Shown one piece after another: positions 48,435-58,392 of a DNA stretch of 64,000 nt. The DNA comes from JAKFWF01 sp963750535 (GTDB lineage: Bacteria; Pseudomonadota; Alphaproteobacteria; Rhizobiales; Hyphomicrobiaceae): NCBI GenBank assembly GCA_963750535.1, contig CAVVRF010000047.1, positions 65,214-129,213 on the forward strand. Direction: 5' to 3'. Under the pieces are notes generated by a model. That model saw only the letters and a list, made by a program, of their open reading frames with translations, was not told the origin of the DNA and ran no database searches. The position numbers were made by a program, and so were the translations under genes. How positions within the stretch are numbered: position 1 is the first letter of the stretch; each line of letters starts with the position of its first letter.

Positions 48435-48447
48435 TGGGGCACCAACA

Positions 48448-49282
48448 ATGCGCAACTCGCTGACTGCGCGCGCACTGTCCTACGCGATGCTGGTCCTTCT
48501 ATCGATCGTCGTGCTGCTGCCAATTGCCTGGGCGCTTTCGACGTCGTTGAAGCCGGAAGCATCGGTGATCAGCTACCCGCCAGTCTTCCTGCCGCCGCAG
48601 CTGTCGTTCGAAGGCTATCTGGCAGTATTCCGGCAACAGAACTTCGTGGTCGAATTGCTGAACTCCGTGCTCTATGCGGTGGCGGCGATTGCGCTGACGA
48701 TCGCGGTCTCGGCGCCGGCCGGCTACGCCGCCTCGCGCCTCGAGTTTCGCGGCAAGCGGGCGGTGATGCTGCTCATACTGGCAACGTCGATGGTCCCGGG
48801 CGTGGCGTTGCTGGTGCCGACGTACTTCCTGCTCGACCGCATCGGCCTGCTCAATAATCCGGTGGCGATCATCGTGCTCCAGGCGGCGCGTCTGGTGCCG
48901 CAGACCGTCTGGTTCATGCAGAATTTCGTAACGGCGGTTCCCTTGGAGCTCGACGAGGCATCGCAGATCGATGGCGCGACCCGTTGGCAGAGCTTCACCC
49001 GGATCATTCTGCCGCTGATCAAGCCGGGCATCGCGGCGACCGCCGTGTTGGGCGTGATCACGACCTGGAACGACTACATCACGGTAGCGGCATTCGCCCC
49101 TGACGTCGGTCGCACGGACCTTGCAGGTCGCGCTCGTCAATCAGGTGTTCGACAGCATCGGGATCACCTGGTCCTACGTGATGGCGTTCGCGCTCGTCTC
49201 CTCGCTGCCGGTCGTCGGCATGTTCATGGTCGCCCAGAAATGGTTCATCAGCGGCCTGACGGCAGGAGCCGTGAAGGGATGA
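48448..49282 (+). CDS. Carbohydrate-type ABC transporter permease (MalG/UgpE-like), frameshifted
   Basis: 277 residues after removing one extra base near 49117. Helices from YAMLVLLSIVVLLPIAWAL onward, EAA loop EASQIDGATRWQSFTRIILPLIKPG, and a corrected C-terminus TLQVALVNQVF to QKWFISGLTAGAVKG, the typical end of MalG-type permeases. It follows the first permease by 13 bp and is followed by the binding protein. Confidence 0.87.
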
Positions 49283-49327
49283 ACCACAAAAAGAAACGGC
49301 AAAGCAGGACAACCCACGGAGGAAATA

Positions 49328-50647
49328 ATGGCCAAGAGTATCGACAAGAGACGCTTCACGCGGCGATCGGTGATTGCCGGCATGTCGGCCAGTGCAATTG
49401 CCGTCCGGTTGCAAGGCGGCCGCGCACTTGCTCAGTCGACTGCCGCCGGCGAGATCAGCTACAACACGTTTCTCGATCCAGCCAACGTCAATGATCCGCG
49501 GGCCGCGGCGCAGGGCCGCATGATCGCGGCGTTCGAGAGCGCCTTCCCGCGGATCAAGGTCAAGGTCGTCGTCGATCCCGCCGGACAGAACGGCATCCGG
49601 GCATCTCGGGCCAAGGCCGATACACCGGACATCATTCGCGTACCCAACTTCTCGATGCCGGAGTTCGTGGCGACCGGCTCGATGCTGCCGGTCGACGAGC
49701 TCGTGGTGCGCGACAAGGTCGACATGGCCGACTGGCTGATTCCTCTCGATCAGACCAAGGTCAACGGCCGGTTGTGGGGCCTGCAGCAGGATTTCCGCAT
49801 TCCGATCCTGACCTACCGCAAGAGCCGCTTCGCGGAAGGACAGGTGGCGAGCCCGCCGCGGACGTTCGATGAGGTTGGCGCACTCGGCGCGAAAATCACC
49901 AAGGGCAACGTGATCGGCTACGCGATACCGATCGGCAGCACCGGCGGCATCGGCGGTGCCCAGGCCTTTGTCGAGTTCATGCTGAGCTCGATGCTGCCCG
50001 GCAACCAGGGCGCGTTCTTCGCAGCCGACGGGCGCGCCATCGGTTTCACGGACGAGCGACTGGTGCTGGCCGCAACCGTCATTCGCGATCTCTTCACCAA
50101 ATACAAGGCGTCGACGCCGGTCACGCTGCAGTTCGGCTACAACGAATTGCAGGATGCCATTCGCGTCGGCACCGTGGCGTCCGCCACCTTCGGGCTGCAT
50201 CGCTACAAGGGTATCGAGCGCCAGGTGGCGGGCAACGACCTCGGCTGGGCGGCGCCGCCTTCGGTCGGAGCCGACGACAAGCACGCAGTCTATGGCTTCC
50301 AGCTTTGCATCAATAGCAATTCGCCGCACAAGGAGGCGGCCTGGGAATTCGTGAAGTTCATGACCAGCCCGCCGGCCCAGCAGATTGCCGGCGAAGGCGG
50401 CGAGGTGGTCGCGCGCTCCAGCGCCTACACCAGCGCGTACTTCCAGTCCCCGGCGGCCAAGGACCAGCTCGGCTGGAAGCAACTGGTCCAGCAGCGCGGC
50501 CGGGTCGTGACCTATTCCGTCATCCAGTCATCGTTCAACCAGATCGTCGGCGACGCATTCCAGCGCATGATCCTGCGGAATGCAACGCCGGAGGCAGTCG
50601 CAGCCGAAATCAAGACCAAGTATGCGGAAGCGCTCGCCAAGTCCTGA
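49328..50647 (+). CDS. Extracellular solute-binding protein (carbohydrate ABC transporter)
   Basis: 439 residues. N-terminal RRFTRRSVIAGMSASAIA fits a Tat-type signal, ending ALAQS. The SBP family 1 fold is indicated by AFESAFPRIKVKVVV, DIIRVPNFSMPEFV, and AWEFVKFMTSPPAQQIAG. GGAGGAAATA upstream is a good ribosome-binding site. No ATPase gene follows: the transporter is incomplete in this cluster and must share an ATPase encoded elsewhere. Confidence 0.92.
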   Translation: MAKSIDKRRFTRRSVIAGMSASAIAVRLQGGRALAQSTAAGEISYNTFLDPANVNDPRAAAQGRMIAAFESAFPRIKVKVVVDPAGQNGIRASRAKADTPDIIRVPNFSMPEFVATGSMLPVDELVVRDKVDMADWLIPLDQTKVNGRLWGLQQDFRIPILTYRKSRFAEGQVASPPRTFDEVGALGAKITKGNVIGYAIPIGSTGGIGGAQAFVEFMLSSMLPGNQGAFFAADGRAIGFTDERLVLAATVIRDLFTKYKASTPVTLQFGYNELQDAIRVGTVASATFGLHRYKGIERQVAGNDLGWAAPPSVGADDKHAVYGFQLCINSNSPHKEAAWEFVKFMTSPPAQQIAGEGGEVVARSSAYTSAYFQSPAAKDQLGWKQLVQQRGRVVTYSVIQSSFNQIVGDAFQRMILRNATPEAVAAEIKTKYAEALAKS

Positions 50648-50672
50648 GGGGCGTTGTCCGGCGCCGCCTCCT

Positions 50673-50691
50673 GCCCGCTGATCCCGCGGGC
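50673..50691 (+). terminator. Possible terminator after the binding-protein gene
   Basis: GCCCGC (50673-50678) pairs with GCGGGC (50686-50691) over a seven-base loop, 26 bp after the stop codon, followed by GGGCGTTTC. The short T-run makes it a moderate candidate. The rest of the 248-bp gap before the next gene holds nothing I recognise. Confidence 0.35.
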
Positions 50692-50895
50692 GGGCGTTTC
50701 CCCTGGCGGCGCCGGCATCGGCAATTGCACCATCGATGACGTGACGCCGATCGCTACCGACCTCGGATGTAGCTGGATCGTATCGTCGCCAGGCTCGTCA
50801 CGACGCCGATGCCTTGTGATGTCAAAGTCGTCCGTAAACATTGCAAACGACCGCCCGCCCCGTGCGCGATGGCGGTTCGTGGTCGCAGCAACCCT

Positions 50896-52855
50896 TCAGA
50901 CAGCGCGGCCCGCCAGCAGTCCTTCGTAAACCGCCTCCTCGGCCGAGCGCGGTGACAGGCAGTCGCCGGCCAGATGGATCGGCAGACCAAGCGACGACAG
51001 GCTCTGCTCCAGGCCCGTCTGCGGTGCATGTCCCATCGCCATGACGACGGTGTCGACGGCATCGCAGACGATTGCCTTGCCCGACACGATATGCGTCAGG
51101 TAGACGGTATCGCCATCGACGCCATAGAGGCGCGCATAGGGGATGATCTCGACGCCGAGGTCGTGCAGCTTCGCGGCCCACAGATCGCGCAAGTACATCT
51201 GCAGGTTCTGGCCTGCGTGCAGACCGTTGACCGCCAGGCGGACGTGGCGGCCATCGCGCGCCAGCTTCTCGGCGAGCCCCATGCCGACCCAGTCGCAGCG
51301 CCAGTCGGCGATCAACACCCGCGAGCCCGGATTGGCCTTCGACGTCAGCACATCCCAGGCCTCGACGACGTGGCCGGTCTCGCGGCCCTCGACCGCGGGC
51401 GAGTAGGGCGTGGCCCCGGTCGCGACGATGACCGCCTCGACCCCGAGCTTCGCCACCAGTGCGACATCGACGGTGGTGCCGAGCCGGACTTCGATCCGGG
51501 CATTGCGGATCTCGTGCTCGAGATTGGTGACGAGCCCGCCGAACTCTGCCCGCTCCGGCAGCAGCTGCGCCAGCAGCGCCTGGCCGCCGAGCCGCCTGGC
51601 GGCCTCGCACAGCACCACGTCGTGCCCGCGTTCGGCAGCCGTGACCGCCGCCTTCATGCCGGCCGGGCCGCCGCCGGCGACCAGCACGCGCTTCCTCGGG
51701 CTTGCCGGCGAAGGTGCGCCGAGCTTTGCCTCGCGCCCGGTCAATCGGATTCTGGATGCACGAAATCGGGTAGCCGAGGTGGTAGTGGCCGATGCAGGCC
51801 TGGTTGCAGGCGATGCAGGCGCGAATGTCGTCGAGGCGTCCGGACAGCGCCTTGTTGGCCATTTCCGGATCGGAGATCATTGCCCGCGTCATGCCGCACA
51901 TGTCGGCTTGACCCGCCGCCAGGATCTGTTCCGCGATCTGCGGCTGATTGATCCGTCCGGCAACGAACACCGGCAGCCCGATCGCCGCGCGCAACGTGCC
52001 GGATTGCGGCGCCACATATCCGGTCTTCACCTCCATCGGCGGCACGACGTGGATCGAACCGCCGAGACCGGCCATCGATCCGGTGGTGACGTTGACATAG
52101 TCGAGTGCGCCCTGTCGGCTGAGATCCTGACAAATGGCGATCACCTCGCCGGCGTCGAGCCCATCCGCCTCGACCTCCTCGGCCGAAATGCGCATGCCGA
52201 CGATTCTGTCGCTGCCGACCGACTTGCGGGTGGCGGCGAGGCACTCGACAAGGAATCGCATCCGATTTTCCCGGCTGCCGCCGAACCTGTCGGTGCGCAG
52301 ATTGGTTGCCGGATTGAGGAACTGCGAGAACAGGAGGCCGTGGCTGGCGACCAGCTCGACACCGTCGAGCCCGGCTTGCGCAAACCGCCCGGCAGCGGCG
52401 CCACAGGCGGCGATCAATTCCTCGATCAGTGCGATCGGCAACTCTCGCGGCATGGTGTGGAAGCGATTGTCCGGCACCGCCGAGGGTGCGTAGGCGACGC
52501 CACGCAGTCCGCCGCTCATGCGCCGCGAGACCCGTCCGGAATGCGAGAGCTGGCCGAAGATCTTCGCTCCGTGGCGATGCACCGCGTCGGCGAGCCGCGC
52601 CATGCCAGCAATGCAGTCGTCGGCGGCGACGATCAGCTCGGGCGAGTCGCTGAGTGCCGTCTCGTGGAAGCGTGCCGCCTCGATGATGATCAGTCCGGCG
52701 CCGCCGCGCGCTCTCGCCTCATGGTAGGCGACCATGTCGTCTGAAGGCAGGCCGCCCTTGGCGAGGTAGGTTTGATGCCCGGTCGACAGGATTCGATTGC
52801 GGATCTCGATTTCCCGCAGCTTGAGGGGGCGGAACAGATTTGCGAACTGCGACAT
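50896..52855 (-). CDS. FMN/4Fe-4S/FAD oxidoreductase (trimethylamine dehydrogenase/2,4-dienoyl-CoA reductase-like), frameshifted
   Basis: 652 residues after removing one extra base at about 51742, which restores the family's NPxTGRE-like stretch. Residues about 1-340 are an OYE-type FMN barrel (NRILSTGHQTYLA, FGQLSHSGR, DGVELVASHGLLFSQFLNP). The 4Fe-4S ligands are CIACNQACIG with a distal Cys in YPISCIQNP. The C-terminal half is an FAD/NAD domain (VLVAGGGPAGMKAA). Relatives demethylate trimethylamine or stachydrine, or reduce dienoyl-CoA. Its neighbours, a dimethylglycine dehydrogenase-like enzyme and a betaine-type transporter, favour demethylation. It ends the leftward operon. Confidence 0.87.
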
Positions 52856-52944
52856 CAGACATTCCAATCGACGTTTGAGTTCGGCCGGTCATGTTGCGCG
52901 CCTAACGCATGGCAATCAACGCTGTTGCGGCCCGCTTGCCGCTC

Positions 52945-55374
52945 CTACGCCCGGATGCGAACGTTCTGCGGGTCGTAGAGCGGCTCGGCTGCGACCATCG
53001 CGGGGCGACGGTCGCCATAGATTTCGATGGTCAGCTCCGTGCCGGCTGCGGCCTGGGCACGGCGCACATAGGCGAGTGCAATCGAGCGGCCGATACGGTG
53101 ACCGTACCCGCCGGACGTCACGATACCGACCCGCTCGCTACCCTTGAAGACGGTCGCGACCGGCGGCGCATCGGCCTCGGTGGCGTCGACCAGCAAGGCC
53201 ACCAGCCGGTCGGCAGTTCCGCTCTCCTGCTCTCGCACCAGCGCAGCGCGGCCGGGAAAATCGGGTTTGGCGAGACGCACAAACCTGTCGAGGCCGGCCG
53301 ACAGCGGAGAATACTCGGTCGTCAAGTCCTGCTTCCAGGACCGGTAGCACTTCTCGAGCCGCAGGCTGTCGATCGCATAGATCCCGACGTTGGCGACGCC
53401 GAGCGATTGGCCGGCTTTCATCAGCGCGGCATGGAGCGGGGTGACCTGCGGCATCGGCACATGCAATTCCCAGCCAAGCTCGCCGACGTAGTTGACCCGC
53501 AGTGCCGCCACCTCGATGCCCGCGACAACGAGCTTCTGCACGCTGAGCCAGGGAAACGCCGCATTGGACAGGTCCGCCGTCGTCAGCATCGCCAGCAACT
53601 CACGTGAGCGCGGCCCAGCCACGACGAGGGTGGTGTAGGCGGCGGTCTGGTTGTCGATCCGGACATCCCGGCCGCGCACGTGCTGGCGCAATAGATCATC
53701 GTCGTGCCACTCGCCGCTCGCCGCCGAAAGAAGCCAGAAGCGATCCGCTGATTGCCGCGTGATCGTGAATTCGCTGGCGATCCCGCCCTGCGAGGTCAAG
53801 ACGTAGCTCAGCGAGATCCGCCCCTCGCGGGGCAGCGGGCCGGCGATCATCCGATCGAGCGCCTCGGCCGCGCCTGGTCCGGAAATCTCGAACCGCGTGA
53901 AGCCCGGCAACTCGGTGATGCCGACGCGCTCGGCGACGGCCAGGCACTCCCGCGCGATGGCCGGCGTGAAGGCCGGCCGCCGCAGCGTCAGACGATCCTG
54001 CAGGGATGCCTCGCCGGCATCGCGCGGGAACCAGGTCGCCCGCTCCCAGCCGTTGCGGGCGCCGAACAGCGCGCCTTGCGCCGCGAGGCTGGCATGCAGT
54101 GCGGACGTCTTTGCCGGACGGCCAGCCGTCCGCTCCTCGTACGGAAACGAGATGGCGTACTCGCGCTGATAGAGCTCGACCGCCTTGGCACGCGTGTAGT
54201 CCATCGTCACATGGCCGGTAAAGCGGCGCGGATCGAGCGACCACAGGTCCCACTCGGACTCGCCATCCACCACCCAGTCGGCGAGCGTCTTGCCGGCGCC
54301 GCCGGCCTGCACGATGCCGAACGAGAAGACGCAGGCCTCGTAGAAGTTCGTCAGGCCCGGTGCCGGTCCGAGCAGGGGGTTGCCGTCGGGAGTGTAGGGG
54401 ATCGGACCATTGATCACCTTCTTGATGCCGACCGAACCCAGGATCGGCACGCGGCGGCAGGCAAGCTCGATGTGCCGCTCAAGCCGTTCCAGATCGTCGG
54501 GAAACAGCTCGAACGCGAAGCGCTCGGGAATGCCGTCGCTCCAATGCGGCGTCGCCTTCCATTCGTAGGGGCCGAGCAGCAACCCATCGCCTTCCTGCCG
54601 CAGATAGTAGCTGTCCTGCGGATCGCGCAGCAGCGGCAGCTTGCCTGCCCGGCCCTTGAGCTCGTCGATCGTGGCGGTGACGAGATACTGGTGCGACATC
54701 GCAACCGAAGGGATTGCGCGTCCGACCATCGCGCCAATTTCTGCTGCCCGATAGCCGGCGGCGTTGACGACGATTTCCGCCGTCACCGTCCCGCGCGTCG
54801 TCTCGATGCGCCACTCGCGCCCACTCGATCGGCTGATGCCGGTCACCTTGCAGGCCCTGGCGATCCTCGCTCCGAGATCGCGCGCGCCCTTGGCAAACGC
54901 CTGCGTCAGCTGCGCCGGATCGATGTCGCCGTCGAGCGGGTCCCACTGCCCGCCTTCGAGGTCGTGCAGCTCGATGAAGGGATAGCGCGACTTGATGTCG
55001 GCGGGACCGAGCATCTCGAAGTCGATCCCCTGGTGCCGCGCCATCTCGGTCACGTGCCGGAACTCGTCCATGCGCTCGCGGTCCTGGGCAAGCCGCAGCG
55101 CGCCCGTCACGTGATAGTTGATCGGATAGCCGACAGCGGCCCCCAGCGAGGCATAGAGCCGCGTCGAGTACCGCTGCAGCTTCATGACGCCCCAGCTGCC
55201 CGAGAAATTCGGACAGTTGCCGGCGGCATGCCAGGTCGAGCCGGCGGTCAGCTCGTCCATCTCGACCAGCAGGCTGTCGGTCCATCCGCGCAGCGCCAGA
55301 TGATAAAGCGCGCTGCAGCCGACGGCACCGCCGCCGATGACCAGGACACGGACGTGGCTCGGAAGGTCACTCAT
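52945..55374 (-). CDS. Dimethylglycine/sarcosine dehydrogenase-like flavoprotein with GcvT domain
   Basis: 809 residues from the ATG at 55374 (a GTG at 55383 is the alternative). The N-terminal FAD-binding DAO domain has VLVIGGGAVGCSALYHLAL and GSTWHAAG, whose His carries the covalent FAD in dimethylglycine dehydrogenase. Residues about 370-420 form the linker domain, and from about 430 to the end is the tetrahydrofolate-binding GcvT-like part (RFEISGPGAAEALDRM, YVGELGWELHVP, RLEKCYRSWKQDL). Such enzymes oxidise N-methyl groups and pass one-carbon units to folate. Intact. It lies 70 bp downstream of the binding protein gene. Confidence 0.9.
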   Translation of the reverse strand: MSDLPSHVRVLVIGGGAVGCSALYHLALRGWTDSLLVEMDELTAGSTWHAAGNCPNFSGSWGVMKLQRYSTRLYASLGAAVGYPINYHVTGALRLAQDRERMDEFRHVTEMARHQGIDFEMLGPADIKSRYPFIELHDLEGGQWDPLDGDIDPAQLTQAFAKGARDLGARIARACKVTGISRSSGREWRIETTRGTVTAEIVVNAAGYRAAEIGAMVGRAIPSVAMSHQYLVTATIDELKGRAGKLPLLRDPQDSYYLRQEGDGLLLGPYEWKATPHWSDGIPERFAFELFPDDLERLERHIELACRRVPILGSVGIKKVINGPIPYTPDGNPLLGPAPGLTNFYEACVFSFGIVQAGGAGKTLADWVVDGESEWDLWSLDPRRFTGHVTMDYTRAKAVELYQREYAISFPYEERTAGRPAKTSALHASLAAQGALFGARNGWERATWFPRDAGEASLQDRLTLRRPAFTPAIARECLAVAERVGITELPGFTRFEISGPGAAEALDRMIAGPLPREGRISLSYVLTSQGGIASEFTITRQSADRFWLLSAASGEWHDDDLLRQHVRGRDVRIDNQTAAYTTLVVAGPRSRELLAMLTTADLSNAAFPWLSVQKLVVAGIEVAALRVNYVGELGWELHVPMPQVTPLHAALMKAGQSLGVANVGIYAIDSLRLEKCYRSWKQDLTTEYSPLSAGLDRFVRLAKPDFPGRAALVREQESGTADRLVALLVDATEADAPPVATVFKGSERVGIVTSGGYGHRIGRSIALAYVRRAQAAAGTELTIEIYGDRRPAMVAAEPLYDPQNVRIRA

Positions 55375-55445
55375 GGCGTCCACCAGTTGCGCCGCGCGGC
55401 GGGGGAATGAACTGCCGGCACCGGCGGCGCCGGCAGTCCCGGTTG

Positions 55446-56513
55446 CTATTTCTTCAGTTGGAATTTCTGCCAGTCGGCTTCGTACTTGGTCAGATATGCC
55501 GCCGACTGCTCATCGTTGAAGATGACGGCGTCCTTGGCGTTGCTCGGGTGCGTCACCATCTTGAGCGCCTGCTCCGGCGTCGCCTTGGCTGCCGACTTCT
55601 CGAGCACGGGTCCATATGTTCCGATCGGGATCAGGCGGTCCTGCGCCTCCTCGGAGATCGCGTAGTTTATGATCTCCATGGCCAGGGCCTTGTACGGGCT
55701 GCCCTTCGGAACGATCATCGCGTTGCCCCACGCGATGCCGTCCTTGAGGGTCATGTCGACCGGGCTGTTGTTCTTCTGCGCGTCGAGAATTCGCCCGTTC
55801 CACGCCATCGCCATGGCCACCTCGCCGGTCGAGAGCAACTGCGGCGCCTGCGCGCCCGTGGTCCACCACACGGCGACGTGCGGCTTAATCTCCTCGAGCT
55901 TCTGAAACATCGTGCGCACCTTGTCTTCGGTCGCAGGATAGATCTGGTCGCGTGGCACGCCGGCCGCCCTCAGCGCCGCCTCGTAATTGTAGTGCATCCG
56001 CGAATAGAGGCTGCGGGGGCCGGGGAAGTCCTTGACGTTCCAGAAGTCGGCCCAGCCCTTGGGCTCCTTGCCGGCGGGAAATGCCTTGGTGTTGTAGGCC
56101 ACCACCGTAGCGCCGGTCGACGTGTAGACGCCGAATTCCGCCTTCCATGCCTTCGCCAGATCGTCGTTCTTGATCACCGAGTAGTCCATCGGCTCGGCGA
56201 GGTTCTGATCCTTGGCCTGGTACATCCACTGGCCGCCAACGGTCACCAGATCCCATTCGACGGCTTTCGCATCGACCTGCGCCTTGATCTTGGCGTAGGT
56301 CGTGGGCGAGGCCTCGGCGAATTTGATGCCCTTGCGGGCAAGGAACGGCTCGATGAACGCCTTCTTCTCGGTCTCCTGGAGCGTGCCGCCCCACGAGACG
56401 AACGTGAACGGGCGCGACGGCTGAGCTGCGGCATGTCCTCCCAGCGCGGACGGCAACAGCGCGGCGGCTCCTGCCGCGGCACCTGATTTCAGCACATTGC
56501 GGCGATCGATCAT
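55446..56513 (-). CDS. Spermidine/putrescine-type ABC transporter substrate-binding protein
   Basis: 355 residues; MIDRRNVLKSGAAAGAAALLP fits a Tat signal. PotD-like features: FTFVSWGGTLQETEKKAFIEPF, DLVTVGGQWMYQA, and AIVP-like GNAMIVPKGSPYKALAMEIINY. In alphaproteobacteria this family takes up polyamines, opines or betaines. The start overlaps the ATPase stop as ATGA. Confidence 0.92.
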   Translation of the reverse strand: MIDRRNVLKSGAAAGAAALLPSALGGHAAAQPSRPFTFVSWGGTLQETEKKAFIEPFLARKGIKFAEASPTTYAKIKAQVDAKAVEWDLVTVGGQWMYQAKDQNLAEPMDYSVIKNDDLAKAWKAEFGVYTSTGATVVAYNTKAFPAGKEPKGWADFWNVKDFPGPRSLYSRMHYNYEAALRAAGVPRDQIYPATEDKVRTMFQKLEEIKPHVAVWWTTGAQAPQLLSTGEVAMAMAWNGRILDAQKNNSPVDMTLKDGIAWGNAMIVPKGSPYKALAMEIINYAISEEAQDRLIPIGTYGPVLEKSAAKATPEQALKMVTHPSNAKDAVIFNDEQSAAYLTKYEADWQKFQLKK

Positions 56514-57604
56514 GGCTTGCTTCCTCCCGGTTTGTCCGAACCGTTGGTTGCTTCCAGCAGACGGACGCTGATCGGATCCCAGCGGACCCGAATCCTCTCC
56601 CCGACCTTGCAGGCGGGTAGCTTCATCTGGCGCATCCAGATCTCGTGACCGGCCTCGAGGCGGGCGCGGATCGCCGTCAGCTCGCCCAGGTAGACGATCT
56701 CGGCGATCTCGCCATCGATTGCGGCTTCATCGCCGTCGGCGACGCGAAAATCCTCCGGCCGCACCAGCAGGACATCGCACGACCGCGGCGGCATATCGGC
56801 GCCGGCGGGGATGCGCCAGGCCTTTTCGACGCCGGCGACACGGAACGCGATTTCACCGTCTGTCCACTGGTCGACGACGACTGGCAGCAGGTTCGATTCT
56901 CCCAGGAAGGTCGCCACGAACGTGTTCTTCGGTTTGCGGTAGAGCTCGGCCGGCGTCCCCACCTGCTCGATCCGGCCCTGGCTCATCACCGCGATCCGAT
57001 CGGACATCACCAGCGCCTCCTCCTGGTCATGCGTGACGTAGATCGTGGTGCGGCGCGATGCCAGATGCAGCCGGCGGATCTCGAGCTGGACATGCTTGCG
57101 CAGCTGGCGGTCGAGGGCGCCCAGCGGCTCGTCCATCAGCAGCAGATCAGGCTCGATCACCATCGCCCGCGCAAGCGCCACCCGCTGCTGCTGGCCGCCG
57201 GACAAGTGCTGCACCGAGCGGTCGCCGAGACCGTCGAGGCGCACCATCGTCAGCGCCTCGCCGACCCGGCGGGCGATCTCGTCGGCAGGCCGGCGGCGCA
57301 CCTGCAGGCCATAGGCGACGTTGTCGAAAACGCTGAGATGCGGAAACAGCGCGTAGTTCTGGAATACCATGCCGATGTTGCGCTGACGAGGCGGCATTGG
57401 CGTCAGATCGCGATCACCCAGCAGCACCCGGCCGCCGTCCGGCGCGATATAGCCCGCCGCGATATTGAGCAACGTCGTCTTGCCGCTGCCCGATGGCCCG
57501 AGCAGTGTCAGGAATTCGCCGCTCGCGACCTCGATCGAGGTTGGCCACAACGCGCGGAATGCGCCGAAGCTCTTGTGGATGTTGTCGAAGACAATTCCCG
57601 TCAT
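56510..57604 (-). CDS. Polyamine/betaine-type ABC transporter ATP-binding protein (PotA-like)
   Basis: 364 residues. Walker A GPSGSGKTT, Q-loop MVFQNYALFPH, signature LSGGQQQRVALARA, Walker B LLLMDEPLGALD, and switch His in VTHDQEEAL; C-terminal TOBE domain (VLLVRPEDFRVADGD). It energises the two permeases that follow upstream in the operon. Overlaps both neighbours by ATGA. It might also serve the ATPase-less sugar transporter, which is speculation. Confidence 0.95.
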   Translation of the reverse strand: MTGIVFDNIHKSFGAFRALWPTSIEVASGEFLTLLGPSGSGKTTLLNIAAGYIAPDGGRVLLGDRDLTPMPPRQRNIGMVFQNYALFPHLSVFDNVAYGLQVRRRPADEIARRVGEALTMVRLDGLGDRSVQHLSGGQQQRVALARAMVIEPDLLLMDEPLGALDRQLRKHVQLEIRRLHLASRRTTIYVTHDQEEALVMSDRIAVMSQGRIEQVGTPAELYRKPKNTFVATFLGESNLLPVVVDQWTDGEIAFRVAGVEKAWRIPAGADMPPRSCDVLLVRPEDFRVADGDEAAIDGEIAEIVYLGELTAIRARLEAGHEIWMRQMKLPACKVGERIRVRWDPISVRLLEATNGSDKPGGSKP

Positions 57605-58392
57605 GCCGCCCGTCCCCGTCTTCTGGCGAGCTGGACGAGCGCGAAGACCAGCATGGTGATGGCAAGAATGATGGCGGAGCCGGCCGCCGCCACCGGCGTG
57701 AACTCGACCCTGATCTGCTCCCACAACTTCACCGGCAGCGTCTTGGTCTCGACGCCGGCAAGGAAGATCGAGATCACCACCTCGTCGAACGAGGTGATGA
57801 AGGCGAATGCGGCGCCGGCCGCCAGGCCCGGCTTGATCGACGGCAGAATGATGGTGCGGAATACGTGCAGCGGCGTCGCCCCGAGACCGGCCGCGGCTCG
57901 CGGCAACGACGGGTCGAGCCGGTTCAACGACACCCCGACGTTGAGGACCACGAACGGCAGGCACAACAGTGTATGGCCGAGCGCCAGCGCCAGCGTCGTG
58001 CCGTGCAGCCCGAGGCGGCGCATCGCATAATAGAGGGCGATGCTGGTCATGATCACCGGAACGATGAGCGGCGCCAGCAGCAGGCCGGTAATTAGATTAC
58101 GCGCGCGCGGCTGAAGCCGCTCGAGGCCGATCGCGGCCAGGGTGCCGAGAGCGACCGATAGGCAAGTTGCGAGCAGCGCGATCTCGAAACTCGTCAGGAT
58201 CGCGTAGGTCCAGCCGCTGTCGTTCAGCAGCGCCTGGTACCATTTGGCCGAATAGCGCTCCGGCGGGATCTTGATGAACGAGGACTGATTGAACGAAGCC
58301 GGAATGACCGCGAACACCGGCAGCATCAGAAAGCCGAGCACGATGGCGCCGAGAACTTGCGCTGCCTGGGTGAACCTGCCCGAGCGTATCAT
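57601..58392 (-). CDS. Polyamine/betaine-type ABC transporter permease (PotC-like)
   Basis: 263 residues, six helices, with EAA loop AAAGLGATPLHVFRTIILPSIKPG. The start is the ATG at 58392, which overlaps the PotB-like stop. Intact. Confidence 0.93.
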   Translation of the reverse strand: MIRSGRFTQAAQVLGAIVLGFLMLPVFAVIPASFNQSSFIKIPPERYSAKWYQALLNDSGWTYAILTSFEIALLATCLSVALGTLAAIGLERLQPRARNLITGLLLAPLIVPVIMTSIALYYAMRRLGLHGTTLALALGHTLLCLPFVVLNVGVSLNRLDPSLPRAAAGLGATPLHVFRTIILPSIKPGLAAGAAFAFITSFDEVVISIFLAGVETKTLPVKLWEQIRVEFTPVAAAGSAIILAITMLVFALVQLARRRGRAA

